Assembly (NCBI GenBank): GCA_006503535.1
Contig: QYRS01000011.1
Coordinates: 2,480,001-2,544,000, forward strand
DNA from: Arthrinium phaeospermum
Taxonomy: Eukaryota; Ascomycota; Sordariomycetes; Amphisphaeriales; Apiosporaceae
Length of the DNA: 64,000 nucleotides
Direction of reading: 5' to 3'
Position numbers and translations under genes: made by a program. The first letter of the stretch is position 1. The number at the start of each line of letters is the position of its first letter. The notes under the pieces were generated by a model. That model saw nothing but the letters and a program-made list of their open reading frames with translations, was not told the DNA's origin and did no database searches. This document shows, piece by piece, positions 33,512-44,396 of the stretch.

Positions 33512-34814
33512 ATGACACGTCCGCGAGGGGCCTCGGCGGCCAGCGAGGAGAGCTCGGGCACGGCGGGCGACCAGGTACGACTGAACAATACTTCTTAAAC
33601 TCGTAGGGTAGATCGACAGAAGCGCTGACTCGTAATCACAACTTGTAGGAGCTGGGGAGCATGTACGACTACCTGGCCAAAATCGTCCTGTTAGGACCCA
33701 GCGGCACGGGCAAGTAAGTCATCCACGTTTCCTTCTTCTGACTCGAGGAGCCAAGAACTCGGTGCGCGCAACCTCGAGGATACGTATCTCCAGCCTGCTT
33801 TCTTATTCGCTTATCTCTTTGCGAATTGCTGCCCAACCTTGATTAACCTGGATCATTGTCCCGTCCCAGCTACATATACCAAGTCCAGCCTGAGAGCTAA
33901 CCGGTTCCCTTTCTACCTCCAGGTCCTGCCTCCTGCACCGCTTCGTCAAGTCGGAATGGCGCATCCTCTCCTCCCAGACCATCGGCGTCGAGTTCGCCTC
34001 CAAGATCATCAAGGTCGGCACCGGCGCGCGGCGGAAGCGCATCAAGCTGCAGCTCTGGGACACGGCGGGCACTGAGCGCTTTCGGTCCGTGTCGCGGTCC
34101 TACTATCGAGGCGCCGCCGGCGCCGTCCTCATCTACGACGTCACCTCGCACGCCAGCTTCCGCGCCCTGCCGCCCTTCCTCAACGACGCCCGCGCCCTCG
34201 CCAGCCCCAACCTTACTACCCTGCTCGTGGGCAACAAGCTCGACCTCGCCAACGATTCGGGGCCCCTGCTGCCCGAGCTGGACGAGGATATGCCGCCCCC
34301 GCAGTCGAGTTCGAGCTACGGCGGCAGCATGTACGGCACTAGCGTTCAAAGCAGCGCTAGCGCCAGCACCATCACACCGAGCTCTATCGGCTTGGGCACA
34401 CAGCAGCGCGCGACGATAGCACCGGAGGGGCGCGAGGTGTCCGCGACCGAGGCGTCGCGGTGGGCGGGCGGCGTCAACGTGCCCGTGGCGCTCGAGGTGT
34501 CGGCCTTTACGGGCGAGGGGGTGGACGACGTGTTTGCGCGCCTGGCGCGCGCCATCCTGACCAAGATTGAGCTCGGCGAGATCGACCCGGACGACCCCCT
34601 GAGCGGCATCCAGTACGGCGACGGCGGGCACTGGATGAACGGCGGCGTGGACGACGGGGGCAGCGTTAAGAGCGGCATGACCCTGGACAGTGGTGTCGGC
34701 GGCGGTGGTGGTACCGGGATGCGGAAACGGAAGAAGGGCCGGCGCAGTACGGTGGCGCTTCGGGAGTGGGAGGAGGTGTTTACGCTCCGGGGGCGGCGGA
34801 GAGGATGTTGTTAA
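33512..34814 (+). CDS. Rab GTPase, Rab4/Ypt4-like
   Basis: Exons 33512-33574, 33649-33713 and 33923-34814 (introns 74 and 209 nt) give 339 residues. G1 GPSGTGKS is at about 37-44 and is completed by splicing; effector segment SQTIGVEF; G3 WDTAGTERF; G4 NKLD; G5 EVSAFTGEG. The C-terminus ends CC, the digeranylgeranylation signal that anchors Rabs to vesicle membranes. Two features are unusual. The switch-II glutamine of DTAGQE, which activates water for GTP hydrolysis, is Thr here. A Ser/Gly/Ala-rich insert of about 65 residues sits between G4 and G5, and there is another Gly-rich extension before the tail; both make the protein over 100 residues longer than typical Rabs. Rab4-like proteins act in early-endosome recycling. 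Subfamily assignment is tentative. Confidence 0.85.
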
Positions 34815-35366
34815 CGAAGGAGACGCTGACGCTTGGGTGCGAAGAGGCTTGGTCCACTTTGGCAAGGGGATGTTGGCAGGTTGGTTTCAGAGGATTACAG
34901 GATCTGTGTGCGTGTGGATGTGGGTTTGGAGGAAAGCAACAATCGTTTCAAAGATACCTCTTTCGCGCGTTTTCTCTCTTTTGGCGTTGGCGGGCAAAGC
35001 ACTGCTTGGGCGAATATACACTGTTTGGAAGATACATTTTCGTGTTGCGGCACAATCTGAAGGTGTGCCTGATAGACTAATACGGGTAGAGAGGCCGGGC
35101 CCTCTAGGCGATGAATGCAATACCGTTGACTACGATTTGGGGTTTGGTTCTGGGCTCGTCGTATTTGACGACGACCGTTGTTGCTTGTCCTAGATGCCTA
35201 CATCTAGCGTACGTTGCATACTGTATGGGGTCGTAACTACCCAAGCCACGACTACGGATGCGATTCACTTTCCCAGTGCGAAAGAAACACGCGCACCTTA
35301 TCCACCCTTCTTCAAAAAGGATATACATCGGGTATATTTGTATATTATCTATGAACAAGACCTCAA
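34815..35366. other. spacer between Rab and DUF4246 genes
   Basis: 552 nt between convergent genes. Short open frames only; no feature recognised. Confidence 0.4.
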
Positions 35367-37744
35367 TCAATGTCCATCGTCCTGACGTCGGAAGGAACCC
35401 GCCGTGGCAAGCTCAGTGTTCGCAGAAGTTGTAATCCCCTGGAACCACACGTCTTCGGCCGTCTTGTCAAACTGGCTCCGCTCGTCCATGAGCTTGAGGC
35501 GGTGCGCCCGCGCCTCCTCGCGGCTCATGAGGCCGGCGGGCACGATGCCCTGCTGGCGCACCATGTCGACGATCTCAGGCGGCAGGCGGCTCGTCGTCGC
35601 AGGGGTCGTCGTCCCTGTGCCTGGGAGCTTCTCCGCCAAGCCTTGCTTCTCTCTGAGGAAGTCGAGGACTTCGGGGGGCATGTCGCCGGTGTCGGGTTTG
35701 TCGTTGTCGGCGCCGAAGACGGCGTCGGCCCACCAGTCGAGCTGCTGGGGCGGGACGTTGGCGGTGGAGACGATGCGCTGGTGGGGGTCGACGAGCCAGA
35801 GGGCGAGGAAGCGACGGTGGCCGGGCCGGGTGGGGTCCTCGAGGCGGAAGGACGAGACGCGGTGTTGGAAGACGTTGGGAAAGGCGAGCAGGCGCCCCTC
35901 GGGGGTGGCGACGCTGCCGTAGTACTGGAGGCAGGGCCCGCCGCCGCCCGAGGGGCCAAAGGAGGCGCCGTAGCTGCGCTCGAGCCAGTTGTAGGCGTCC
36001 TGCCCCGCCGCCATCTGGATATCCCACTGGTCCCACGAGGTGCCCATGCGGAAGGCCAGGCTGGAGGGGGTGACGTTTTCGCTGTCGAGGTAGTACAGGG
36101 CCGTGGCGCAGATGTGCTCGTTCATCTGGCCCTCGACGTGCCAGCTGCCCGTGGCGAACTCGGGCTTTTCGGGCGTGAGCTCGATGCTGGCCAGCTTGAC
36201 GATGACCTGCAGCCCCGCGTCCCGGAACTTGGCGCGTAGGGTTTCGGCGGCGGCATACTCCACGTCGGTATACGCGTCGGGCTCGAGGAAGATGGGCTCC
36301 CGGATCTTTCGCCACTTGGCGTCGTCGACGGCGTCCTTGTTCAGCTTCTCCAGCTTGGCCTGCCGGGCGCGCGAGACCCCGTCCACGTCGTTCTCCAGGT
36401 CCGAGTCGTCGTCTTCGGACATGTCTATCTCGTGCTCTTCGAAGAGTTCGTATAACTCGTCCTCGTCGAGCTCGACGTCGCCGTGCTGGGCCAGGACGTC
36501 GGGGTCGAACTCTTCCCAAAGGCCTTCGGTTTCGCGGTCGCTAGGGTGATTTATGAGCAAGGGAGGCAAGGCATCGACCAAGACAGGTTGCGAAGAAGAG
36601 AAGAAGAAGAAGAAGAAACTTACTCGGCACTTTTAGCAGGGCTGATGCGCGGTTCCTTGCGACCGACCGTCTTATCACCGCCGCCGCTGGGGTCGGGCTG
36701 GATATCGGCGATGCACTGCTCCCAGGCCGGGAGGACGCGGTCGACGAGCTTCTCGAGGGTGCGGTAGACGCCCTCGTACTTGTTCGGGTGGAGGTTGTTG
36801 ATGTAGCTCGTGAACCGGGTGGTCCCGTCGTCCTGGAACGCGAGGTTCGCCGGCAGCCACTGGTAGCGGGAGGACCAGTAGTGGGCCGGAACCCGGTCGT
36901 CGCTCATGGCCCGGCGCGCGCTCGGGACCGCCGCCGCCGCGACGGTCTCCCCCTGCGCCGGCGTGGTCTCGCCCTTGCCCGCCCACTTGGCCACGGCGTC
37001 CGTCGTGCCGACCGCCTCGTCCGGCAGGAAGGTGGACTGGCCCCACACTAGGGGGTACAACGAGGGGTGCACGAGGTTCTGCACCATGTCGTTGCTGCGC
37101 GGGTGCCAGTCCACGGCCCCGTCGGCGGCCTGGTCGGCGCGCAGCCGGTCAAAGGCGGCTACGAGCTCGGCCTTCAGTTCCGGCCCGACCAGGACGTCCG
37201 ACTTGGCCACGCTGTTGCCGACGGCGTCGAGGGTCGGGACCAGGCCCGTCTTCTGGAAGTGCCGGGCTTTGGCCCGCAGCTCTTGGATGCACTACAATTC
37301 GCCATTGGTCAGTTCATTCATGTACTTAAAGTGCACGAATTGCCTGCCTGTCATACGTACATAGTCAAACGCCTGGCCGGACAGGTAGCGCGCCCGCTTC
37401 GGCAGCGGGATCTTGCTCTCCCCGTACAGCTTGGGCTCGACGTGCTCGGTGGCCAGGCGGTAGACCCCCTCCTCGGGCATCTGCAGGGCCTCGGCGCGCC
37501 ACTTGGCGACGACGGCCTCGTCCCAGACCTTTTGGTCCCAGTCGGGCTTGTCCGACAGGCGGTCCATGACGGCCAGCATGAAGACCTCGCGCAGCTGCAG
37601 GAGGTCCGACGTCGCGCCCGGCAGGCTGTCGCAGATGCCCGTCGGGTAGCAGGGGAGCTGGTCCCGCCAGCCGCCGTCGGCGTAGTGGCGCAGGTCGAGG
37701 CCGAGGCCGGGGTACTTGGGTAAGGGGGGTTGCTGGTCCTGCAT
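35367..37744 (-). CDS. DUF4246-domain protein
   Basis: Exons 37744-37361, 37291-36621 and 36540-35367 (introns 69 and 80 nt) give 742 residues. The open frame upstream begins at a GTG, so the ATG at 37744 (MQDQQPPLPKYPGLG) is used. The first junction gives FDYCIQELRAKAR; the second lies in a region followed by an acidic stretch (ELDEDELYELFEEHEIDMSE). DUF4246 is a large fungal family. Visible conserved parts are SSRYQWLPANLAF, FTSYINNLHP, WHVEGQMNEHICATALYYLD, and FPNVFQHRVSSFRL near FLALWLVDP. The spaced H...E and H.V.SF patterns recall 2-oxoglutarate/Fe(II) oxygenase folds, but this is a suggestion only. The intron near 36.6 kb contains a TTC repeat (minus strand). Biological role unknown. 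Confidence 0.85.
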
Positions 37745-38180
37745 GGTGGTGGCGAAGAGTCGGGTTGTGACTAAGGAACGACAGTGCCGATAGAAATGTG
37801 AGAGCACGTTCCTCTTGCCAGAAAAAAAAAGAAAAAAAAAGAACTACAGCGGCGGATTGACGACATGTTTATATCGTGGCCTCTTCAGCATGTTGGCGCT
37901 CAAGGCAGCAGGGCGGTGCCTAGAGGGCTAGTGGGTGCGGTAGTGGATGAACTAGAAGAGTCGGTGGATGCGCCATCTCGCCAACGGATCTAGATCTAGG
38001 CAACCAGAGCCCCCCTGGCACCTGGTCTGGTCGGGCGCCAACACGTGAGTTACACAACTCTTCAGGGATACAATTTGCAATGACATCCAATGATAACTGA
38101 CATGCGACTTAAGAAATGTTTGCTTCGAATTGATGAGTTGATACTTCAATTGACCCCCGTACCTACCAGGTTCAACCCCA
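37745..38180. other. spacer upstream of DUF4246 gene, downstream of P450
   Basis: 436 nt; includes an A-rich homopolymer tract at about 37823-37841. No gene seen. Confidence 0.4.
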
Positions 38181-39875
38181 TCACCGCGCAACAGGCGTGA
38201 CCCGACAAATCAACGGCTTCCGGTCCCAAACCAGCCAGCACTTCGCATCCAACCAGTCCCCCGTCTCCTCCTCGCACAGCGCCACGTCGAAGTGGTAGAG
38301 GAGGTGGGCGGCCACCAGGCGCATCTCGTGCCAGGCCAGGTTCTGCCCCAGGCAGTTGCGCGGCCCGTACGAGAAGGGCTGGTGCCAGTCCCGCCGGTCC
38401 TCGCGGTACTTGTTGTCGGGCCCGTCCGACGGCAGCCAGCGCTCCGGCGCGAACTGGTCGGGGTCCTGCCAGCCCGCGGGTGATCGGTAAACGGACGTGT
38501 GGTGGACTAGCAGGGTGGTGCCTTCGGGGACCCATTTGCCTAGCACCACGTTGCCGCCCTTGGGGCCACGCGGGGGATGCCCTGGCCGACTGGGGGGAAG
38601 ACTCGGAGGCCCTCTTGGATGCCTGTTTCTCGCAGTTAGTCATGTCATGATCGGCACATTATCTTCGCATCGGTGACGTACAGGCATTGAGGTACTTCAG
38701 ATTGGTCAGTCCCTCCATGGAGATGTCATCGGCCGAACTGAAGGACGAGCGCACCTCGTCGCGCGCCGCCTCCAAGACGGCAGGGTGCGTGAGCAAGAGG
38801 TAGAAAAGCCCACTGAGCGACGAGGCGGTGGTTTCCGTTCCCGCCGTCATCAGCAGCTCGGCGTTGGCGTACATCTCGTTGAGGGTGAGGACCTCGCCCT
38901 TGCCGCCCTCCTCGCTGGGCGCCACCAGGTTCCAGATATCGGGCTGCTGGGAGCCGCGCGCCAGCCGCTGGTCGACGCGCTCCTTGGTGTGGTTGAAGAA
39001 CTCCATCTTCATGTCCGTGACGAATTTCGGCTCGAGCCAGCCGAAGACGGTGCGCACGACGGGGTAGTAGACGATGAACTGCATGATGCCCAGCACCCGG
39101 AGGGCCTTGAAGCTGGACGCGACCCAGGGCGTGTAGCCGATGTTGTCCAGCTGTTCAGAAAGCTTGTTAGCCAACGGTATAGAAACGATCCTCGGGCGGA
39201 ACTCACAAGCCCCAGCGGCTGGCCAAAGGTCAGGTCGCCCATGATGTCAAAGGTGGTGAAGTTGAGCAGGTCGACCAGGTTGACCTGCTCCCCGGCCGTC
39301 TGGTCCAGATACCGCACCAGCTGGCCGACGTACTTGCGGATCAGTGGCTCCTGCTGCTTCAAGGCCCGCTCCGAGAAGGCGGGGCTGAAGATGCGGCGGA
39401 CCCGGGTGTGTTCCTCCTGTGCGGCCGTGATCATGTGCCGCACCCCGTTGATCGGCGGGATGCTGGTTTCCGTCAGTACAGTAAGCAAGACTTATGGGCA
39501 GTGGTCAGATACGCACAAGGTGTTGTTATCTTTGGGGTTCTCGCTCCGGCCCTTCTCGTAGCCGAAGATGCTCTTCCAGGCCTCGCCGGTGCCGTAGCTG
39601 AGGTCGTTGGGCCCGTACCGCACGACGGGCCCGTATTTGGCGTGGAGGCCGCGGAGCCAGGACACCTGGTCGCCGTGGTAGTTGACGATCCACCATGGTA
39701 GGCGGGTGATCTTGCACAGGGTCGGGCCGGGGATGTCGTGCAGCGGGTGAAGAAGCACGCGATAGGCCGCTGCGGCCAGCAGGTACACCACCAGCACGCC
39801 AATCGAGACGGACGCAAGAGAACCCAGTCCCCCCTCGGCACCCCATGGGATTGTGGTGGTCCCAATGACGGACAT
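38181..39875 (-). pseudogene. cytochrome P450 with one frame break
   Basis: Exons 39875-39517, 39462-39207, 39150-38682 and 38622-38181, introns 54-59 nt. An N-terminal membrane anchor (about 20-42) precedes the Pro-rich HPLHDIPGPTLCKI. Further on: the I-helix AELLMTAGTETTASSLSG, ExxR as EGLR, and the heme loop FSYGPRNCLGQ with the Cys ligand. All hallmark residues are present. The last exon is one base short of a continuous frame: the frame giving IPRVAP changes to the one giving GNVVLGKWVPEGTT within the C4 run (G4 on the plus strand, 38562-38565). A fifth base there would give about 508 residues. This is either a sequencing indel or a recent null allele. The substrate cannot be told; the divergent neighbour is a membrane protein, not a pathway enzyme. 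Confidence 0.75.
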
Positions 39876-40910
39876 GGTAATTCGTGGTAAGGCAGCGATG
39901 GTGTGGATGAAAGTATATGGATTTGCTTGCTATTCCCTCTTTTTGTTTGCTTGTTTTGGCACTTTACTGCAGCCAGAGTTGCAGTTGGCTGACTGTGTGT
40001 GACTGTGTGTGCCTGAGCGGTTTTCCGTTCTGTCTCGCCTTTATCTGCCATCCAATGCGCCCAGGAACCCAGCGACCGGGCAAGGATTGTCCTCCTGTGT
40101 TCCCCCATGGGCGTGGTTGGCTTCCCGAACCCCACCCTCCTGCCCAAAGTTGTCCAACCTGCAGATGTCGGCTGTGGTGGGTTGCAGGGCCCAGTTCCCC
40201 CGGGGTCCACCTGGGACGCAGCAATCCCGGCTAAATGGTACCCCAACGTCTACTGCGCGAACCGACTGGGGTCATTGTGCGCCATCTCTGCGTCCGGGTC
40301 GGCCCTTCGAAGATTACTGACGGGATTGGATCGCCGTCCCCATGTGTCAATGGTCCCAGCTGGGTATCACCTCCGGCGGCACAGTCTATTTCTGGCCTTC
40401 ACTGGACACCCCCAAGACACTTGCAGCTGCAACGGTTCTGCATCCTGCATATCCCCCGCAGCCATGTCAATCCTGAATGGATTTGACCTTCCCATAATGT
40501 CGCATGTTCATTGCCTCGTTCCCGTTAGGATCTGGTTGGCCCAGATGGTTGGAGGATTATTCATGTGAAAATACATTGGTCGGCTCGTCCCACCCCCCCT
40601 GGTCACTTATGCGCCATCTTACCGGTTTCCCACATTTGCTGACCACCCTTTCGGTGCCGACACTTTGGGGGTGTAATAGTTTTATGGAAGAAAAAAAGGC
40701 ACTCGCTCTCTGGGAATGAAATACCCGTACCCCATCTTTGATCCTGATGATGCGTAGCTCGACTTCTGTCATATCAGGCACAAGGCTGGGGACTCCTTTT
40801 CTTTTTCCGCTAACGGCACTGGTCATGACACCACATGTCGAAAACGGATATTTTTGATTTTCAGTCTGCACCAGTAGCTCGATAGCGGCATCTTTTGCCT
40901 CGAATCCATC
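39876..40910. promoter_or_regulatory. divergent promoter region between P450 and rhodopsin-domain genes
   Basis: 1035 nt with no gene recognised. It must contain both promoters. Short C-runs and a pyrimidine-rich stretch occur near 40590-40610. Confidence 0.4.
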
Positions 40911-42281
40911 ATGGCTTCCACCGACGGCCTGTTCGCGGCCATGACCACGTTCCTCGTGGTCAATTTCCTGGCCCTCGGCCTGCGCATGTACGTCCGGGCC
41001 TTTATCAACAAAGGGTTCGGATACGATGATATCATGTTGTGTCTGGGCTATGTAAGTCGTTGTGCGACAATTAACCTAATTATATACCTTGGATGACTAG
41101 GCCGACTGACCCCGTCCTCAACAGCTAGTCTACGGCGTCCTCTGCGCCATGACCATCGCCTCCATCCAGTTCGGCTACGGCGCGACGGACGTGCGGCCGC
41201 AGTACGACCGCATCAAGGCCACGCAGTTCTTCTTCGCCTCGCTGCTGGCCTACCTGTTCGCGGCGTGGGCGGTCAAGACCAGCGTGGCGCTCGTGCTCTA
41301 CCGGCTCTCGTCGCGCGACATGCGGGTGATACGGCGCATCTTGGAGACGTCCATGACCATCTTTACGCTGCTCACCGTCGTGGCCGTCTTCATGGTGGCG
41401 TTCCAGTGCCGCCCGCTGTCCGTGATCTGGGGCGTGGGCGAGGGGACCTGTCTTCCGGCGGAGAGTCTGTCGCGGATCGGGTTGGTGTTCGGGGCGATCG
41501 ATATTGTGACAAACTTCCTGTATTCTGTAAGTCCACCATTGAAACCACGGTACCAATCTCAGAGTGTCCATCTCTCATGTACTGACCTCTCTCCTTCGAA
41601 ACCAGTTCTTGCCTATCGCCATGCTCTGGGGCTTGCAGCTCGGCTTCCGCACCAAGGTGGGAGTGTGCTTCCTCTTGAGCTTGGGTATCCTGTAAGTACT
41701 TAGCCAGAGTGACCCTGGAGCTACAGCCTCGTCCTGAAAAGTCCATACTAAACCTCGATGCAGTAGCAGTATTGCCACATGCGTGCGCCTTACATACATT
41801 ATCAAGTTTAACAACTTAGATGCCGAAGATCCAGCCAGCACGCAGGCCTACTTGGACTCATACATCTGGTACGTCTTTCACATCATTACAAAAGAAGATA
41901 CTGCGTGTGTAGACAGCGATCGCTCTCTAACAATTCCCTCTTTACCACAGGAGCCACATCGAGCTAGCCATCGCCATCTTCGCCGCCTGCCTAGCCGCCC
42001 TCCGCCCCCTCGCCCGGGCCGCCGTCGCCAGCGTCGTCTCGGCCAAGAGCGGCAGCAAGGGCTCCTCCAAGCAGTACTACCCGGTCGACGGCAACCCCCA
42101 GCCTTCCCCCGCCGTCGAGCTGCGCGACCGCGACCGCGATGCGAGAAGCCAGCCTCGGTTCCACAACCACACCGCGAGCCAGGAGCGCATCGTCAAGCAG
42201 ACCGAGATCAACATCGACTTCGCGCCGGCGGCCAAAACGCCGTCTATTGCGGAGGGGAGCAATTCCGAGTATCGGGCCTAG
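40911..42281 (+). CDS. rhodopsin-domain (Pth11-like) integral membrane protein
   Basis: Five exons, 40911-41051, 41125-41526, 41606-41691, 41764-41868 and 41951-42281; introns 72-82 nt; 354 residues. Several hydrophobic helices are visible: TTFLVVNFLALGL in exon 1, LVYGVLCAMTIASIQ and AYLFAAWAVKTSVALVL in exon 2, FTLLTVVAVFMVAF, FLPIAMLWGLQLGF and IELAIAIFAACLAAL. This matches the seven-helix rhodopsin-domain family found widely in ascomycetes and related to Pth11 receptors. The family signature FNNLDAEDPA-Y and the C-x-P-L-S-x-I-W stretch (QCRPLSVIWGV) are present. No CFEM domain precedes it. The tail is polar, basic and probably cytoplasmic. A sensory or signalling role at the plasma membrane is inference. 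Confidence 0.82.
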
Positions 42282-43029
42282 GATCATGCTTGTCTATTTC
42301 TACATAGTTAAACTAAGCGTCAGAAAATACCAATATCACATTCATGCAGTCACGTTGAAATGGAATGAACTGTGTCACGACTAAACCGCGTTAGACTTTT
42401 TCTGCTAGTATATAGCAGGCTAATGGCGTAGTGTACACAGTAAGCATGATGACTGCACCTTCGCTCTATATGCAACGTGGTAATACAGAGCGACCCGAAA
42501 AGTTCTCACGGATAGAATGATTGGTTGCAATTGTTCTTCAACCTAGCTGGATCCGGCTATGGCATGACTGCAGGCTGATGACGTCGGTGTTAGCTTACTC
42601 TCACAGCCAGCTGTTGTATCACCACGAGCCCGGCAAATCAGAAGGAGGCTGACGTCAGACGGTAGACAAGTCGCGGCACGGCACCTGCCGGCAGATCGCA
42701 AGCAGGTACCGGATTGGTCGCCGTATAGCTTTACGGCCACTGGTGGGAGGTTGTCACGGCACATTATGCATCCAGTCGGCAACTCTTGCTTTGGCGATTT
42801 GGGATCCAAACAGGTTTGGCTGGTACGCTTTCAACTACTTATGTACCAGGGCAGGAGTTTTGGGGGCCTTAATACGAAATGTCGCCTTCGTGGAAGTATT
42901 CTTCTGTCAACAGACGAACTATCCCTTCCTCTTCCCATACTTGAGCCTCTTTAATTCCCATTGAAATTACACGTATTACCTAGGTATCCCCGTCAAGCTT
43001 CATTTGGGCCAGCTTTCCATTTAAACTCA
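42282..43029. other. spacer upstream of Ser/Gly-rich membrane protein gene
   Basis: 748 nt with no recognised gene. Confidence 0.4.
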
Positions 43030-43632
43030 ATGCCGAGTAGCAGCGGAAGCAGCAGCGGTGGTAGCAGCAGCAGTAGCTCCGGTGGCAGCTCCGGTGGGAG
43101 TTCAGGAGGAAGCTCTGGAAGCAGTAGTAGTAGCAGCAGCAGTAGCGGTGGCGGCAAAGGAGGAAGTGGCAGCAGCAGTAGCCGAGGCGGAAGCAGCAGC
43201 GGCGGCACAATCACAGGGTACGGCACCGGTGGCGGCGGCGGCCATGGCGGCCAGTCACACGATGCCAAATGGTACGTCGTCCGGCTCGTGCCCCTGCTCG
43301 TCGCGTTCCTCGTGTCGGCGGCCGTCATCTACTGGATCAGGCACCACCGCCGCAGGCGGCGACAGCTGTACCGCGACGGGAAGCCAGACCCTTCGATCCC
43401 CGTCAAGCGCTGGCTGCGATGGCACGACTCACACAAGCGCGGTTCCGATACAGAGCCGCCAAAAGACCTCGAGAAGGGTATCCTGGGTTCCAACAACAGC
43501 AGCAGGGAGACCAGCCATGATGAACTGCATCCCGTATCTCTGCCCGAAAAGCCAAAGCCTGCCTACCAGCCGGACGCCCATAAAGTGGAGTTTGAACGAG
43601 ACCCAAATCCCCGCAGCATGCTCAATGTCTAA
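43030..43632 (+). CDS. Ser/Gly-rich single-pass membrane protein
   Basis: Single exon, 200 residues, from the ATG at 43030 (the longer open frame upstream has no other ATG). Residues 1-80 are almost entirely Ser and Gly in short repeats, encoded by AGC/AGT/GGC triplets, so length is likely to vary between strains. One transmembrane segment is at about 82-105 (LVPLLVAFLVSAAVIYWI), followed at once by the basic stop-transfer HHRRRRRQ. The C-terminal 90 residues are polar. No cleavable signal peptide is visible, so the Ser/Gly part would be extracellular only by signal-anchor insertion in the N-out direction; the positive-inside rule favours the basic side staying in the cytoplasm. Architecture resembles cell-wall or surface sensors, without a recognisable sensor domain. 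Confidence 0.6.
   Translation: MPSSSGSSSGGSSSSSSGGSSGGSSGGSSGSSSSSSSSSGGGKGGSGSSSSRGGSSSGGTITGYGTGGGGGHGGQSHDAKWYVVRLVPLLVAFLVSAAVIYWIRHHRRRRRQLYRDGKPDPSIPVKRWLRWHDSHKRGSDTEPPKDLEKGILGSNNSSRETSHDELHPVSLPEKPKPAYQPDAHKVEFERDPNPRSMLNV
43042..43215 (+). repeat. AGC/AGT/GGC trinucleotide tract coding Ser/Gly
   Basis: Imperfect triplet microsatellite inside the coding region of the membrane-protein gene; prone to slippage, in whole codons. Confidence 0.7.
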
Positions 43633-44396
43633 GTCAAGGCACACAGGCTATGGGTCATGATGAGACGGAATTTGAGAGATGTATTGAAGCCGATGGGGTC
43701 GTCCAGGGATGGATTTTGATTATGGTTTTATGACTGGACGAAATTTACGATTCCAATGTAATAATGATTTGGTGTTGGAGGGTTTTCCGTTTTCGATAGA
43801 ATTAATATGTTTACATTATGTCACATTAGGTATTCATGGGCTCCCTTTACTGGATTTGACTTGTCGATTGTCTCTTGGGATGTTATTTCGCGAAGGAGAA
43901 GTAACGATAAAGAGAAAAAAGAAAAAGAGATAATCGTGGAGAGGGTAAGAATCGAAGATGTTTGCCATGTAAAAGGCTGCGGTAGACACTACACTAGAGA
44001 TGGCGCCGTCGTCCATAAATCATTTGCACCGAGCTGGTGAAACTGGAAATCGAACCGTCTTATCTGGGCCAATTTGGTGGTTCACACGCTCCAGCCGTCA
44101 CCAACATCCATAACTAGACCTGCCTAGGCGGGTGCTAAGGAAACGTCATACCACTAGACCACATCCCCGATCGATGTCCGGACCAGGTGTAATGGCAGTA
44201 TACGTTAGTGCGGTCATAGCTGGCTTGGTGGGCGACGACGCTGGTGAGAGTCAAGTCTATACAGCCAGGGCCCCTAATGGCTCCATGGGTTTATAGTTTG
44301 GTGTTATTGATCCAACATGCTGCCAACGACATATTAACACCGTCTTCTGTTATTGTAGAAATGTGTACTCATATCGTTCGCCACGGTTTGGTTCAT
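43633..44396. other. convergent spacer containing a tRNA half
   Basis: 764 nt, AT-rich near 43720-43930. Apart from the tRNA-like segment at 44132-44168, no gene recognised. Confidence 0.45.
44132..44168 (-). pseudogene. tRNA-Ala(AGC)-like 5' half
   Basis: On the minus strand: acceptor-like GGGGATG, then TG, a D-arm with GTC/GAC stem and the TAGTGGTAT loop (A-box), and TTTCC followed by the loop TTAGCAC with anticodon AGC. After the anticodon loop the matching 3' stem, T-arm and acceptor complement CATCCCC are missing; a degenerate B-box-like GGTTCGATTTC occurs near 44052-44062 but cannot pair. This is therefore a truncated or disrupted gene, or a tRNA-derived element. Confidence 0.4.

Noticed and set aside
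35370..36239. 289-residue plus-strand frame antisense to the DUF4246 gene
   Set aside because: Shadow frame of a GC-rich exon; Val/Gly/Arg-rich without family features.
37745..37807. N-terminal extension of the DUF4246 protein (21 residues)
   Set aside because: It would start at a GTG; the ATG at 37744 is the first usable start.
43966..44168. A complete tRNA gene
   Set aside because: The 3' anticodon stem, T-arm and acceptor complement cannot be paired; only the 5' half is supported.
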